A stretch of DNA of 64,000 nucleotides from Siphonodentalium dalli (GCA_032622095.1 CP136067.1:77650705-77714704); one strand, 5' to 3'. Shown: positions 1-12,882, counted from the first letter of the stretch. Numbers and translations are program-made. Notes: a model not told the origin generated them from the letters alone.

Positions 1-949
1 GCTCTCACTGCAGTATAGTGATTAACCCTCTGCGTGCTATTTGCTCCGCTCTTCAAACTGACATGCATCAGACGGACATAATTACATATGAACATAGATT
101 CAAACTATATACATGAGAGAAAACAATATAATTAGAAGTATCTGAAAGATCATTTAACGCTCGGACTCATAGACATAGACATATATTTATTTGACAAAAC
201 AAAAACATATTTGACCTTTAGACACATATATAAAGAACATATACAAACGTTTCACGTGATCATTAACACAGATCCGAAAACACCAATACCCACCCGAGAG
301 TCACGTACGCGCACATCACCCACATGCCAATATAGGCATATGCATGTGCGCTCCAATGGCCCTCACGCTGTTTACCGGTCATACGGTCACATTTATAATC
401 GTGATGTAATATATGATCAGCCTAAATTGTGAATAATTTCATATTATTTTCATCTCTATGGTGTGCCAGTCAATGCGTGCGAGTTTGATCACAAGATCCG
501 GTTTTTATAATAAAAAAAAACCGGATCTTGTGATCAGAAGAACCGTCAGCTGGAGGCATCGTCTTTAAGCACGTATACATGTATATCCATTTCACACGTA
601 ACACTTGTGTGTAACGACTCTATGATAACGATCAGTCTTTGCGAAAAAATAACACAATTTCCCTCCCCCACTGTGTCTCAGCATCGCCGAGTATTCAAAT
701 AGATTTGATTGGATGTTCATATTATTATTAAACTAGCCTTTATTCTAGACCTGGTTTTATTCGAGTTTAAACTAGGATTCAGTGGGAGTAAAACTCGGTT
801 TCAGTGGATATAAACATAGTTTAGTCCAATTATATATCCAGTTTTCTGATAAACTAAGTTTTTTTTCTGAACACGCTCGCAATTAAAAAGTCCGTCGGGT
901 TTTATTAATTGGTCGTACTTTTTCGCTCAACATGTTTGATGTCTTCTTA
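1..949. other. Non-genic AT-rich stretch
   Basis: No coding region, RNA gene or mobile-element end is recognisable here apart from the hairpin at 487-535. Short local repeats occur around 760-830. The small open frame at 211-432 has no recognisable domain and low-complexity composition, so I do not call it. Confidence 0.6.
487..535. repeat. Perfect 20-bp inverted repeat (hairpin)
   Basis: The arms gatcacaagatccggttttt (487-506) and its exact reverse complement (516-535) flank a 9-nt A/T loop. It could be a tiny foldback remnant or a cruciform-forming site. It lies before the duplicated block begins, so no second copy is available for comparison. Confidence 0.85.
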
Positions 950-1180
950 TATAAATGGTTCTACTCTGAACGAGCAGGGGGATAATGAACGAATGAGGGA
1001 GGGAAAGGGAGAGAGAGCGAGAGAGAGAGGGAGTGAGATAGGGAGGGAGTGAGAGAGAGAGAGAAGACAGACATATAGGTGAGAGAGTTGGAGAGAGTGG
1101 GAGAGAGATCCGAGACTCGGATTATCGATCGAGAATAACCCGGATTTGCGTTCCGGAATTGAAATGGACTTGAGGGCGGA
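950..1180. repeat. GA-rich module outside the transposon
   Basis: This block begins with a CTCTGAACGAGCAGGGGG segment, continues into GA-rich sequence and ends with a CGAGACTCGGATTATCGATC / GAGAATAACCCGG segment. The same order of parts occurs at about 2598-2830 inside the neighbouring element, with very high similarity. It therefore looks like a recent local duplicate, or a remnant of a second element. Open frames through it are Ser/Leu or Arg/Glu low complexity and are not proteins. Confidence 0.7.
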
Positions 1181-1424
1181 GTTACACGCACACATATTTT
1201 ATGGCGTGGCCGCTATGACATAACAGCTTTATTGGGGCACATGTTTTCCTCAGCAGGCTGATCTTTTAAGCTACTTGTATATTTCGATGATATATATACG
1301 CTCTGTCGATTGATGCAGTAATCATCAACCTATATTTTATTTGTCAGCTGATAGAGGATCATAGGTGGATTGGGGGACTAACTTTAACCTGGATTCCGAA
1401 TCCGGATCCGGCCGATTTGGCACT

Positions 1425-1488
1425 TTGAACGATCAGGGGATGATGAAAGAATGAGAGAGGGAGCGATAGACAGACAGACTGACAGAGG

Positions 1489-1523
<35 letters not shown>

Positions 1524-1891
1524 TGAGAAAAAGAGAGAGAGAGTCCCAGATTATCAATCGAGAATAATCAGGATTCGATTCCCGGATTTGAACCAAGTTG
1601 ATTTGTATGTACGTCTGCTCTCTGGACGATCGGGGGCTAATGACAGAACGGGAGAGAAATTGAGACAGAGTACGAGAGAGAGAGAGAGAGCGCTAGGGGA
1701 AAGGGACAGAGAGCAACGAGGTCAGCCACCCCCCAATATGCTATATATGATTCAACAATAAGTACCTTGACATTAGATGACCCGAGTCCCAGACTATCAT
1801 ACGAGAATAACCCGAATTCGATTCCCGGATTTAAATCATATCGATTTGTATGTACATCTGCACTCTGAACGATCAGCGACTATAATGAAGG

Positions 1892-1952
<61 letters not shown>

Positions 1953-2677
1953 GGAGCGAGACGAAGGGAGAAAGAGACAGAGAGATAGAGATGGGATACA
2001 GGTGTGTATTAATAGGTGTTTATACAAGGCCCAGACACATTAATCCCTTTATATATCTCACAGATCTCAATTACGAGGCAAACTAATTAATAAACATTGA
2101 TTAGTGTCCTTAGGTGACCCGATTTTCAAATAGTTAATCGAGAATAACACGGAACTTCCCGGAACTGATTGTACGTACATCTGCACTATGGACGATCGGG
2201 GGATGATGAAAGAATGAGAGAGGGAGAGAGAGAGAGAGATAGAGAGAGACAGGCAGACAGACAGACAGACAGAGGGATAGCGAGTGGGAGAGGGAGAGGT
2301 GGGAGAGAGACAGAGAGAGATGGGGGGACATAGGCCCGAGTCCCATATTATCAATCGAGAATAACCAGAATTCGATTCCCGGATTTGAACCAAGAACGAG
2401 AGAGAGAGCGATAGACAGACAGACGGATTGAGTGAGAGACAGAGAGCATGGACAGAGAGCAACGAGCACACCCCAATATTCTATTATTTAACAATAAGTA
2501 CCTGGACATTAGATGACCCGAATCCAAGACTAGCAATCGAGAATAAGTCGGATTCTCTTCTCGGAACTGAACCAATTCGATTTGTACGTATACATCTGCA
2601 CTCTGAACGAGCAGGGGGATAATGAACGAATAAGGGAGAGAGAGAGAGAGAGAGAGGGGGGGTGAGAGAGGGAGGGA

Positions 2678-2724
<47 letters not shown>

Positions 2725-2850
2725 GCAGACATATAGGTGAGAGAGTTGGAGAGAGTCCACGGGAGAGAGAGATCCGAGACTCGGATTATCGATCGAGAAT
2801 AACCCGGATTTGCGTTCCGGAATTGAATCAAGACGACAGGTATGCACACG
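1425..2850. repeat. Tandem GA-rich modules inside the transposon
   Basis: A composite module recurs about six times. Its parts are a segment ending GAGAATAA, a segment like TTCCCGGATTTGAACC, a segment like CTGCACTCTGAACGATC, then GGGATGATGAAAGAATGAG leading into (GA)n. GAGAATAA anchors sit at 1560, 1803, 2140, 2357, 2540 and 2795. The spacing is irregular (183-337 bp) because the GA run differs in each unit. Part of one segment resembles a tRNA B box, but no A box or tRNA fold is visible. Confidence 0.8.
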
Positions 2851-2884
2851 CGCCGCCTTTTGAATTATCAAGGGCTAACGAAAG

Positions 2885-3148
<264 letters not shown>

Positions 3149-3540
3149 ACGAGACACGTGCCCCAGTCCGGGTTTAACAATCTAAAACAATCCGGACTCA
3201 CTTGTATGAGCCAGTCCTCTGTTTGCCCGGATTCGTGGCTATATAGGACCTCTATCTAGCTAGCCGATAAAGGCACATACAACGGTGATATAATGCGAAA
3301 GTGCCACATAATAGTAATTAAAAACAATTAAAAAGTCGGTCGGATTCGGATCCGGGAAAAAGCACCTTTTCTGGCAAATCCGGATCCGGAATCCGGGTTA
3401 AAATTAGTCCCGTGGATTGGATATCAAGGCTCGACTAACATGCCGCCATAAACCATTCAGTCAGAGAAGTGTCGATAAGGGAACTCAACTCATTCCGAAC
3501 GGAAGAAATAGCAGTAATCTCCTATATATTTTGAAGACCT

Positions 3541-3602
3541 CTGTCTGTATGGCTGTCTGTATGTATGTATGTATGTATGTATGTATGTATGTATGTATGT
3601 CA
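3541..3602. repeat. (ATGT)n microsatellite
   Basis: About ten ATGT units end at 3600. The matching site near 49055-49076 has only about two or three units, so it is length-polymorphic between the two copies. Confidence 0.9.
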
Positions 3603-3689
3603 TTTATGCAAATCTACGATTCTCGACCGATCGGGACAAAACTTGGTACGTGTGTGTAGTTTGACCAGGCGGTGGACGTTGTATTGGCG

Positions 3690-4135
3690 AGCCCGTGCGG
3701 CGCCCGCTTCGCGCATGCGCAGACGAGAGCCCATGCGACGCCAGCTTCGCGCATGCGCAGACGATATCTCGGAAACGGATGGAGCTATCTACTTGAAATT
3801 TGGTATGTGAATGTATCTTGGCCCGGATACGAATTTTATCGGGTCGCCGAGCCCGTGCGACGCCAGCTTCGCGCATGCGCAGACGATATCTCGGAAACGG
3901 GTGGAGCTATCGACTTGAAATTTGGTATGTGAATGTATCTTGCCCCGGATACGACATTTATCGGGTCGCCGAGCCCGTGCGATACCAGCTTCGCGCATGC
4001 GCAGACCATATCTCGGAAACGGTAGAGCTATCGACTTGAAATTTGGTTTTTGAATAGCCCGGACAACGTCGGGCTGGGTAGAGCTATCGACTTGAAATTT
4101 GGTTTTTGAATAGCCCGGACAACGTCGGGCTCACC
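3690..4135. repeat. 122-bp satellite with a 56-bp duplication at its end
   Basis: The anchor ACGATATCTCGGAAACGG falls at 3761, 3883 and (one change) 4005, a period of 122 bp. Each unit contains a GCGCATGCGC palindrome (3711, 3749, 3871, 3993). At 4025 and 4081 a 56-bp unit starting GAGCTATCGACTTGAAATTT is duplicated; it ends in a short stem AGCCCG...CGGGCT. Open frames across the block are repeat translations. Confidence 0.9.
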
Positions 4136-4149
4136 GACTAGTCTATTAT

Positions 4150-4212
4150 ATATTTTGGAACTGTCTTTCTGCCTGTCTGTATGTCTGTCTGTATGTCTGT
4201 CTGTATGTGTCT
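4150..4212. repeat. Imperfect CTGT/ATGT microsatellite
   Basis: Alternating CTGT and ATGT units. The right-hand copy (49645-49700) carries small indels in the same run. Confidence 0.85.
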
Positions 4213-4224
4213 ATAGACTCGAAA

Positions 4225-4890
4225 ACTGCTCAACCGATCCGACTCGAATTTGGAATATAGGCCTACTTTGATCCCGGGAACAATATGGGCGGGTCCAATT
4301 TCACGTGCGACTGTGACCTTGACCTCGCTCATATATGCTCATATATGTTTTTGGACCTCGACCGATCCGACTCAAATTTGGTATGTAGTCCTACTTTTAG
4401 CCCGGGAACAATATGGGTGGGTCCAGTTTCACGTGCGACCGTGACCTTAACCTCGCTCTTATACGCTCATATATGTTTTTGGACCTCGAGCGATCCGACT
4501 CAAATTTGGTATGTAGGCCTACTTTGATCCGGGAACAATATGGGTGGGTCCAGTTTCACGTGCGACCGTGTTCTTAACCTTGACCTCGCTCATATACGCT
4601 CATATGGGAATGTTTTTCTGGACCTCGACCGATCCGACTCAAATTTGGTATGTAGACCTACTTTGATCCCGGGAACAATATGGGAGGGTCAAATCTCACG
4701 TACGACCGTGTCCTTTATCTTGACCTTGACCTCACTAATATAGGCATGTTTCTTGACCTCGACCGATCCGTTTCAAATTTGGTATGTAGGCCTACTTTGA
4801 ACCAGGGAAAAATATGGACGGGTCCAATTCACGTGCGACCGTGTTCCTTGACCTCATATAGACATGTTTCTGGACCGATCGAACAACAGT
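4225..4890. repeat. About 130-bp satellite, five units
   Basis: The anchor CCGATCCGACTCAAATTTGG or a variant recurs near 4233, 4359, 4490, 4630 and 4764 (spacing about 126-140 bp). It is followed by GTATGTAGGCCTACTTTGAT and GGGAACAATATGGG. Frames read through it give similar peptides in tandem, which is a by-product of the repeat. Confidence 0.9.
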
Positions 4891-7288
4891 CTGTCCAGAC
4901 GCTGTATATTCTGCCCAGGCGGATGCGATCACAAAGAAATACTTTTCAACGTTGTTCGCTCAGTAGTTTTCATATTCTGCGCCCAGACGGAAGCGATCAC
5001 AAAGAAATCCCTAAATAGTCCGGACTAAGTCGGGCACATCAGCTAGTAATATTAATGTCATATTTCAAAACAGCAACCGTATGCATCCCATGATCTCCAC
5101 CGGACGCACGGGTTTGTTCGTCGGAATCAACAGATTAAACACCGTAGACCAGGTGAAGGACTCATAAACGCATTGAAAAGTACCAATATTAGACAGAAAG
5201 GCCACACCTACGATGCTTGCAGTCGAAATATCATCGCTCTCAATGGATGTGATCGACCAAAACAGTTTCGTCCCCGTGGTCCATGTAATACTTGGTTTTA
5301 AACAACTGAGTTTTTACAGGTAGTTTATACTAGGTGTATAAACTGGAGATCCCGATTCGGATATAAGATTATAACTATTATATACTAGACGATAGATGTC
5401 ATAGCTATTCTGTTTGACAATGAAAGTGATTCCAAAGTGACGATGAGCTTCGAATGAAGAAGCTGGTGAAATTGCCTCATTAAGGCATATCATCATGTCT
5501 TGTCCGGTAAGTAGCCCAAAATAGAGCTAATACATCTGCAGTACTCAGGCTTTCAGTATTTATGTAATGTCTTATTTGGAATCAACCGAAACCAGTTGAT
5601 TAAAAAAAAGACACGATGATAACCAAGGGACAATCAAGCAGTACATTTGAGCTTTTTTAAACAGCAGATAATAATGTTCCGGATATATGTGAAAATATCA
5701 ACTTTTCACCAAATTTGGTTGAAATTTGTCAAACCATCTTGATTAATTTGGTCTATAGATAAACACATCAGTGTCACACATTTAAGACAGACCAAAGCAA
5801 TAAACATGCATATTTGATACCAAAGATAGTTCCATATTACTTTTGAGTATGTGAGGGAAGAATCCACTATTTATGTTAATGTCAGTGGTTACAATAGTAA
5901 CAATTAACCAAGGTACATTATAAATGTTAGTATTCAATGTATAGAATGCAGATTCATTTTTCACCAACAACAACTTTTAAACGATTGCAGGATACGCTGT
6001 GACAATATCTATAATTACCCACTATTTGGCCGCCATTTTGGCCGCTACTTTGAGCCAAGGTGACCATTTTGGTTCCATTGAGTTGGAATAATCAATTAAT
6101 GGTATGCTTCATTTTCATTGGTAAAGTTCGCTCATTTCTTGTTGAAATGTGACTAGAATGTCAATTGTGATGTTTAGTTAAATGTTATGCCGGGTTCTGC
6201 ATAATTGATTTCTGAGGGATCGGAAGGCGCTAAGATCACAAAGATTATATCCCCATAGTCTCTAAATCTCTATTATAATGAAGCTAACGAACAGCTGATG
6301 GTCGCATCAAGATTAGCATATATACTGACAATATCCATCGACTTGGTTAACGGGAGAGTACCCCCCGGCAACTGTGGTATGAAGTCACGAAGACAAACAA
6401 CTCAGTATCTGACGTTCAATGGCACAGATAGAGAGCCAGACTGGAACACGTGAGGTTTTCATACATTGGCGCTACGAGTCGGTTATGACGTTACGATTCG
6501 TCGCACGTTAACAACTGGACCATCGCGTCACTACACATTCAGTCCAATTTCTTTACACCGATTGTCCTCATATAAGAAATGACTGGAAGATCGGCAGAAT
6601 ACTTAAACAAAGTGTGTGAATCCCGAAGGGATTCGCACTATCTTGGTTTAATTATATATCTCTATAATTCCTCCTTATTAGAAGATAAGATAACATTACA
6701 TATACAAATGAAGCAAAATATAACCAGAACATGAACATAACATAAACAAAATTATTGAAAAACTAGAATAACGAAAAAGACTATCACCCCATCGTATATA
6801 CTGAAGCACACACTCATAAACGTTCACATGTACCCTCAAGTCACACTAACTACGAGTACACACAGGCACAGCCGGATCAATAAACTCACAGATAAATGAA
6901 CATTATATAGACAACTATAAACAAGATCATACTAGCTGCACATTCAAAAACAGTAAAAAACAATGACCGAATCATTTTCCAGTCATTCCTTATAATCATA
7001 TACCAGCACATGTTAATAGAACGTTAATAACATTAACTACTTTTCAAAACTACCAAAACAATTGTAAGTATACCCATATGGTCGGCTTCAAGTGATGTAG
7101 CTGGTTCATTGCTTTTTATGCAGTGGAGGCTGCAGTTATTGCTTGATAATAAAAAACCGTCTACAATCACACAATTGGCGGCCGTTACCGCCGTATGAAA
7201 CAGCACAAACTGTCATACGGTTTACATGAACGTTTCCAATGTTCATAAACCAATAACTTAAGTCGACACTTCATAAACCAACGTCTCT
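4891..7288. other. Non-genic stretch
   Basis: No coding region or RNA gene is recognisable in 2.4 kb. It is AT-rich single-copy-looking sequence within the duplicated block, matching 50371-52772 with scattered substitutions and small indels such as a 6-bp GATAAG difference near 6686. Short open frames (5314-5496, 5782-5973, both minus) have no recognisable features. Confidence 0.6.
6614..6638. repeat. 11-bp-arm hairpin
   Basis: GTGTGAATCCC and GGGATTCGCAC pair with one G-T mismatch around a GAA loop. It is preserved in the right copy near 52110. Confidence 0.7.
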
Positions 7289-7480
7289 TCAAGCCGATCA
7301 CGCACACGTGCTCACTGTGTGTTGAACACGCACTTCACAAACAGCTATGAATCACCTACGTTACTTCAAGCCGGTCACGCACACGTGCTCACTGTGTGTT
7401 GAACACGCACTTCACAAACAGTTATGAATCACCTACGTTACTTCAAGCCGATCATGTGCAAGCGCTCGCTGTGTGTTGTT
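7289..7480. repeat. 77-bp minisatellite (two full units plus partial)
   Basis: Units start TCAAGCCG at 7289, 7366 and 7443; the third is degenerate. Each contains CACGCACACGTGCTCACTG and a partly complementary TGTGTTGAACACGCAC. The right-hand copy of the locus has one more unit (starts at 52773, 52850, 52927, 53004). Confidence 0.92.
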
Positions 7481-8309
7481 ATTGGGAGACTGTGTTGGAA
7501 TTTGAACACGCTACTTACAATTCATATGGTACTTTTGAAAAGTTGTTCTAATGATTAATGTTCTATTAAAATGTACTGGTATATAATTATAAGGAATGTC
7601 CTGCATATCGATTGGGGTCATTGGTTTTGACCCGCAGAGTAAATAAAACAAAGTAATTTGTTTAATTACTATACCTGTCAAAATCCATTGACCCCAATAG
7701 ATCTGCAAGTCATTTCTTAAATAAACATCGGAAACGTTCGTGCAAACCGTATGGTGATTTGTACTCATTCTTACGGGTGCTAATTGGTGCTTTGAGCTGC
7801 GCGTGAATTTCTATACGCTGACCTGTCCTGCCCAGTTAATATATGATTATACGATAAGATTGACCTATATTTATTCTCCGACCATTCGCTGCAGGGGCGC
7901 GAGCTGTGTGGGCCCCTCCGGTTGCAGCTCCGGTGTCATCGCCCGAGCTAGGTTGGGGGGGGCTGCATATCGGTGTCTCGGTGCTGCGGTGGCTGGTTGG
8001 GATAATTTTGTTGATATTCTGTTGATGTATACATGTATATGTTTGTATTTGAACGCATCGGGCAGGCGGGTCAGTGGAGCAATGTAGCACTATATACCAC
8101 TGGTTGTGGTACTTTAAGTGAATACACGATATAATTGTGTGAATGTAGATGGTGTGTGATTATAGTGAAATCTCCTTCCAATCCCGCTGTGTACAGGTAT
8201 ACTGTCGGGATGTTCAGGGATGTTTTTAGCTAACTTGACAAAGTCAAGTATGATCTATTTCTAATTGGTTGGCTTCCGCCGTCAGTCTATGAGTCCATAG
8301 GTGCGTCCG
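7481..8309. other. Non-genic stretch
   Basis: Nothing supportable is seen. The open frames at 7803-8087 (+) and 7836-8090 (-) overlap each other on opposite strands. The + frame is altered in the right copy by a lengthened G run (near 53515), which argues against coding function. Confidence 0.6.
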
Positions 8310-10020
8310 TCAACAATTTCCTTTAGCACACCCTACATGTCACATCTCTCATCCGATCGTCACCAAACTTGATGTGGATCTTCGGGATGACTTCCAGATG
8401 GGAGGCTCCGAAATTCATTTAAAACCAAGGCCTCCAGCAGCCATCTTGGATTTAAAATTGAATCCATTGGCACACCCTGCATCCAGCATTTATTGGAGAA
8501 TTGTTTTGACAATTGACATGCAAGTAAACGATATGTTGAAGGGGGCCATCAAAATGTAAATTTATGGCGATATAGCATTTGATTCGTATTCTACAATGTT
8601 TGTAACTCACTGAGACACGATACAAGATTTTCAAACTCTCTGACCGAATTAAAATCTGTGTTAAAGAGTGAATTATTCTTTGCTCCCTATGGGGAAGTTA
8701 TCTCAGATGTTTGTTAACTATTTTTATGTTTCTGTTAATCTTATGTGATCATCTGTTGTGCTTTTTTTGTTTTGTTAATAAAGTTTATTTGTGCATAAGT
8801 GTCATATTAATAACAGAGCACTGGGTCCGGTCAACAGGAAAACCTATATAAGACCAGACCCAAAAACCAATAGTCAAAATTCAAAACACGTGATCAGGTA
8901 TAACAGTGAGATAAGAAAAACAAAATGAAACAACATAATAATTCTTTGCTCAGCAGAAAATGTGCTTAGGCCTATGATGTGTGTATCGATGTATGTGTTT
9001 ATCAAGTGTGATATAGGGAAGGGTACTAGTAGGAATGTAAGCGCTCTGGTCCATCTGGGATAAAGCGCTATATAAATTTGAAAATATAAATTGATGAAAA
9101 ACATAACCGCCGGCATCCATCTTGGAATTTACTCTTTACATACACGAATACATGAGTTTTGGCGCACCCATACAGAAGACATCCCTCATCCGATCGCGAT
9201 CAAACTTCGTATGAAGATTCGGGGTTATCACTAGAGGGAGCCATCACATTTTTCCGAAAATCTGGGATTTTACTCGTTGAAAGAGTAAATCCTTCGACAC
9301 ACCCTACAGGCCACAACCCTATCCAATCGTCGCCCAACTATATATTGATCTTCGGGGTGACCTCTACATGGGAGTCATCGATTTTTTCCGAAGTTGATTA
9401 TCACATGGTCGCCGGCAGCCATTCCGGATCAATTTGAATCCCTCAGCACACACTGCAACCCGCATGTGGTGAATAATTGTGTACATGCATGTTTACGATC
9501 ACCCCTAGATAGGAGCCATCGAATTTGATCAATATTCTTTAAAAAACATGGCCGCGGGAAGCCATCTTGTATTTTACTCTTTGTATGACTAATCCTACAG
9601 GCCATATCCCTCACCCGTTCGTTAACAAACTTCATATGGATCCCTCATCCGATCTTCACCAAACTTAATATAGATCTTCGGGGTGACCTGCAGATGGAAG
9701 CGACCGATTTTATCTTCTATATTCGATGACAAAAAAACATGGCATCCAGTGGCCATCTTGGATCTCACATTTGAATCCATCGGCACACCCTGTGGCCCGC
9801 ACTTATAGGAGACATGTTTCGAAAATTTACAGCCATGTTTCGGATAACTTGTAGATTAGAGTTTCAAATATGAACGATTTTAGATGAAAAATATGGCTGT
9901 CTGCAGCCATCATGGATTGTATTCTTTGCATAACTAAATACTTAGGCATGCCATACAACCAACATATTTTATCCAATCGATCCCAAAATTCATATGGCTC
10001 TTCAGATTGACATCTATAGT
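8310..10020. repeat. Diverged interspersed repeat family
   Basis: About seven diverged copies of a unit of roughly 140-190 bp occur in series. Shared parts are GGCACACCCT, CCCTCATCCGATCGTCACC, GATCTTCGGGGTGACCT and GCAGCCATCTTGGATTTTA (clear examples near 8375, 9352, 9570, 9676 and 9750). The block is interrupted near 8640-9100 by other sequence. The 119-residue minus-strand frame at 9827-10186 partly overlaps it and has no recognisable domain, so I do not call it a gene. Confidence 0.75.
9030..9095 (+). mobile_element. LINE/SINE 3' tail of L2/CR1 type
   Basis: The sequence GTAAGCGCTCTGG, then GGATAAAGCGCTATATAAAT, resembles the conserved 3' tail of L2-like LINEs and the SINEs that share it. 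Only this end is recognisable. It is present at the same place in the right copy (54601-54655), so the insertion predates their split. Confidence 0.55.
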
Positions 10021-11687
10021 ACTTTAAACTCAATTTGTGGGCCATGCATATAGGGGATAATTCAATTAACTTTTCCATTCCCCTCACAATCTGCGGACCC
10101 AAATAATGTGATAACGAAAATTCCACTGTGCGAGTGATAGCAAGGACGGCAACCGGGAATGTTGTTGTCTGTGTGGGTTCATGCACACTCTATAGAGTCT
10201 GTTTTCTCCCATCTAATCGGTTCTATACGGAAATACTATTGACTATATTTGGATGGTTACTTGGTTCAAACTGACCATGACGCGAAAATAGCCATACCAA
10301 CACAACTAAATATATATTAAGTTACTATTTGCACAACTATTCATATATTTGGGATGCCTTATATGTTGGTGTCAGGTGTCAAATAGTAACAGAATCGTCC
10401 ACTGTGTGATACATGCATGAATTACGGCATGAATAGTCAGAGTGAACATTTTAGCGACAATGGTCGACGAATTCAAAATGGCCGCCACGTTTCCAATATG
10501 GCCACCGTGCATAGCTTTTACTCTACATATACTATATATCAAACAGATTTTTGTTTATTGTTTATCACATGAGTTCAGTAAACTTAATCATAACAATAAA
10601 GTTAAGTAATTATAACCATGTCAAAATAACACGAGTTTGTCTAGCAGTGATAAACATTTTCTGATTTTATATTTTAAAAAGGGTAAAAATGAGAGAACAA
10701 AAATCGCTCGCTTTGTGATACCAGCATGCAATTTGGCATGCATGATCAGAGAACAGAACTGAATAATGTAATTTTAAATGTATGATATTTACAATAATAT
10801 GTGTTTAAATATTCATATATTTACAAGACTATATCTAGTAGAAAATAGAAGAGTCATTCATATAATGATGTAGGTCCATTTGAAACTAAAGATGCAGTAA
10901 TGCACCGTATATTCGATCGATATCTTCCCGATTCATTAAACCGGTTTACACTGTGGTTGATTAATGTTTAGCGTTGTTTCAGCTACTAAGCCATACATCA
11001 CGACGTTATATATGCACATAGCTTTATTGGTGGTGGACAGATTGGAATGACAAATAGTATAACTTCAAATAGAAACATCAGAGTCCTAGTAAACAACCGA
11101 CAACACTGGTCAGACTCGCTAATTATACTCTCTCTTTACTTGGAAACACCCTTCTTGGCAGCTTATGGTATAGTCTATCACATAATGGTCCTTACTGGCT
11201 AGCCACCGGGGACCCCTATACACATATATATGCCCAAATTGTGATATAAAGTTCAGCTTTCGGTAAAACGGTTCTTCTCAAGCATTTGTTCATTCGTAGA
11301 GTAAAGTTTAATGAATTCAATATATCTGTAATTTTGCGTGATGATACGGTTCCATTACACCAAACAATCAAAAGAAATAATTCCTTAACCATTACAAAAC
11401 CGGCAACATAATGACTTCCGATTTAACAGTTCCTCTACAGTGTCCTAATCACGACAGATCAACTTGATCGAAATAAAGAGGCGGAGCAATCTCTGATACA
11501 TTAAGTCAATACTGCCTTGATTCACAGATCAACATTGATTGACAATATTGCTCGTGTTAAATACCCTATTGGTGCTATAGACGTGATTTATTTTCGGCAA
11601 TAAATTGTCTGTGAAAAACACTAAACCAACACTGTTTGATGTCAGGACACCAATTCTGGGATATTTAATTGATCAAGGAATTCAGTA
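10021..11687 (+). other. Upstream flank of the Hox gene, no coding region seen
   Basis: No open reading frame of note occurs here. The segment directly before the Hox start is well conserved between the two copies of the locus. A TGATTGACA site lies at 11536-11544. I see no convincing TATA box, and the transcription start cannot be placed by eye. Confidence 0.5.
11536..11544 (+). promoter_or_regulatory. Candidate Exd/Pbx-type site
   Basis: TGATTGACA matches the known Pbx/Extradenticle half-site TGATTGAC. It lies about 150 bp upstream of the Hox start codon and is unchanged in the right copy (about 57207). Auto- or cross-regulation of Hox genes through such sites is known, but a 9-bp match can occur by chance. 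Confidence 0.25.
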
Positions 11688-12177
11688 ATGGATAACGAAG
11701 TCTGTGCTTATATACCTAACGCTGCTAGTTGTGACTCGCATGTATTTCGCTCGTTCCGTGGCACGGAAGGCCAGAAGGACAGCTCACAATCTGTTAGACA
11801 CGTATTCTGCACAAATTCCAGTCAAAAATCGGACACACCATCGACACATGCACTTATTTATGACCACTGTTCGGTCAAATTACCTAACAGAGCTTCTAGC
11901 GACGTAACACAGGCGTTTTGCCATGGCGATTATACTTGCTTTCAAGATTCCGCTTCATCAAATATCACAGGCAACAGACGGATAGCAGTGTATGAAAAGG
12001 TTCTGAATATATATGATAATTGCCAAAGTCATATGATGACACATACAAGTGGAAGGAGAGATGGGGAGAAACCGTCAAAAACAGTAATGCCTTCAGGTCA
12101 ATCAGGTGCAGATCAGAGCCCAACACGTGACTCGCGGTACGAGTGCGGAATATATCCTTGGATGAGAAGTTATTTGG
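11688..12177 (+). CDS. Lox2/Lox4: Hox gene exon 1 (Lox2/Lox4-type), YPWM hexapeptide
   Basis: First coding exon of a central-class Hox transcription factor. It encodes residues 1-163 plus the first base of codon 164. The N-terminal region is Ser/Asp/Thr-rich without a recognised fold. The hexapeptide YPWM lies at residues 156-159 inside IYPWMRSYLG; this motif contacts the PBC cofactor Extradenticle/Pbx. The exon ends at a consensus donor G|GTAAGT (intron from 12178), and the split Gly codon joins exactly to the homeobox exon at 22677. I use the ATG at 11688, the first in this frame; MDNEVCAY is not the SSYF-like start common in Hox proteins. A second, slightly different copy lies at 57359-57836. 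The Lox2 versus Lox4 choice is unresolved. Confidence 0.9.
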
Positions 12178-12882
12178 GTAAGTATAATTTTACATTTGAT
12201 CAATACATATCAATATATGCGTAAATCGAGAATGAGTCTATTGCATGGTCGTGGAAAGGTGAATGAAATATAGTCAGTATCTAAATGATGCACAAGTCTG
12301 AATCTCTGAGTTATTTGGGGATTTGAGAGGGCGGATAAGGTGCAGTAACTTTGAATTGTCTGCGACCATACATGTTGTTATATTGTATCAAAATTCAAGG
12401 TAATTCCATTCATGCTTTGGGAACAAATGTGCTTCCTCTGGGTTATCTGCCTCTATATAAACTATTCATTTGGAGAAAATTAGAACTCACAAATCTGCAC
12501 TCTTCGAACAATATAACATCATATGGAATTAAGGGAACTGACATTCAAAGTACTGTGTAAATGGTGTCACCAATTGGCCATGACGTGCAGCGGCATTATA
12601 GGAGACACGTATTATCCAGAAATTTGTCTCTTATTTGAATAACCCATATATATTTTATAAGTCTATTTTCTTAAAACTGAAAAAATTCTAAGTCGGCAGC
12701 CATTGATGAACTATAGAATGAAAACTTCATAGCCTCTCTTGACAATAACTATTTGATACGTGTTTAACGTGATACTTAACTATGGATACTTTCTCCATGC
12801 AGGAATAGACAATAGGCACAAAAAGCCAATCTACAAGAAAACCTGGTACCCATGCAGCCGACCAAACTCATATTGAGGCATA

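Noticed and set aside
1380-2600. Possible tRNA-derived SINE from a GATTCGATTCCCGG B-box-like segment
   Set aside because: No A box at the right distance and no foldable tRNA body; the segment is part of the GA-rich module.
9827-10186. 119-residue minus-strand frame also present at 55390-55749
   Set aside because: It overlaps the diverged interspersed repeat family, shows five amino-acid changes between copies without a recognisable domain, and has no splice or promoter context.
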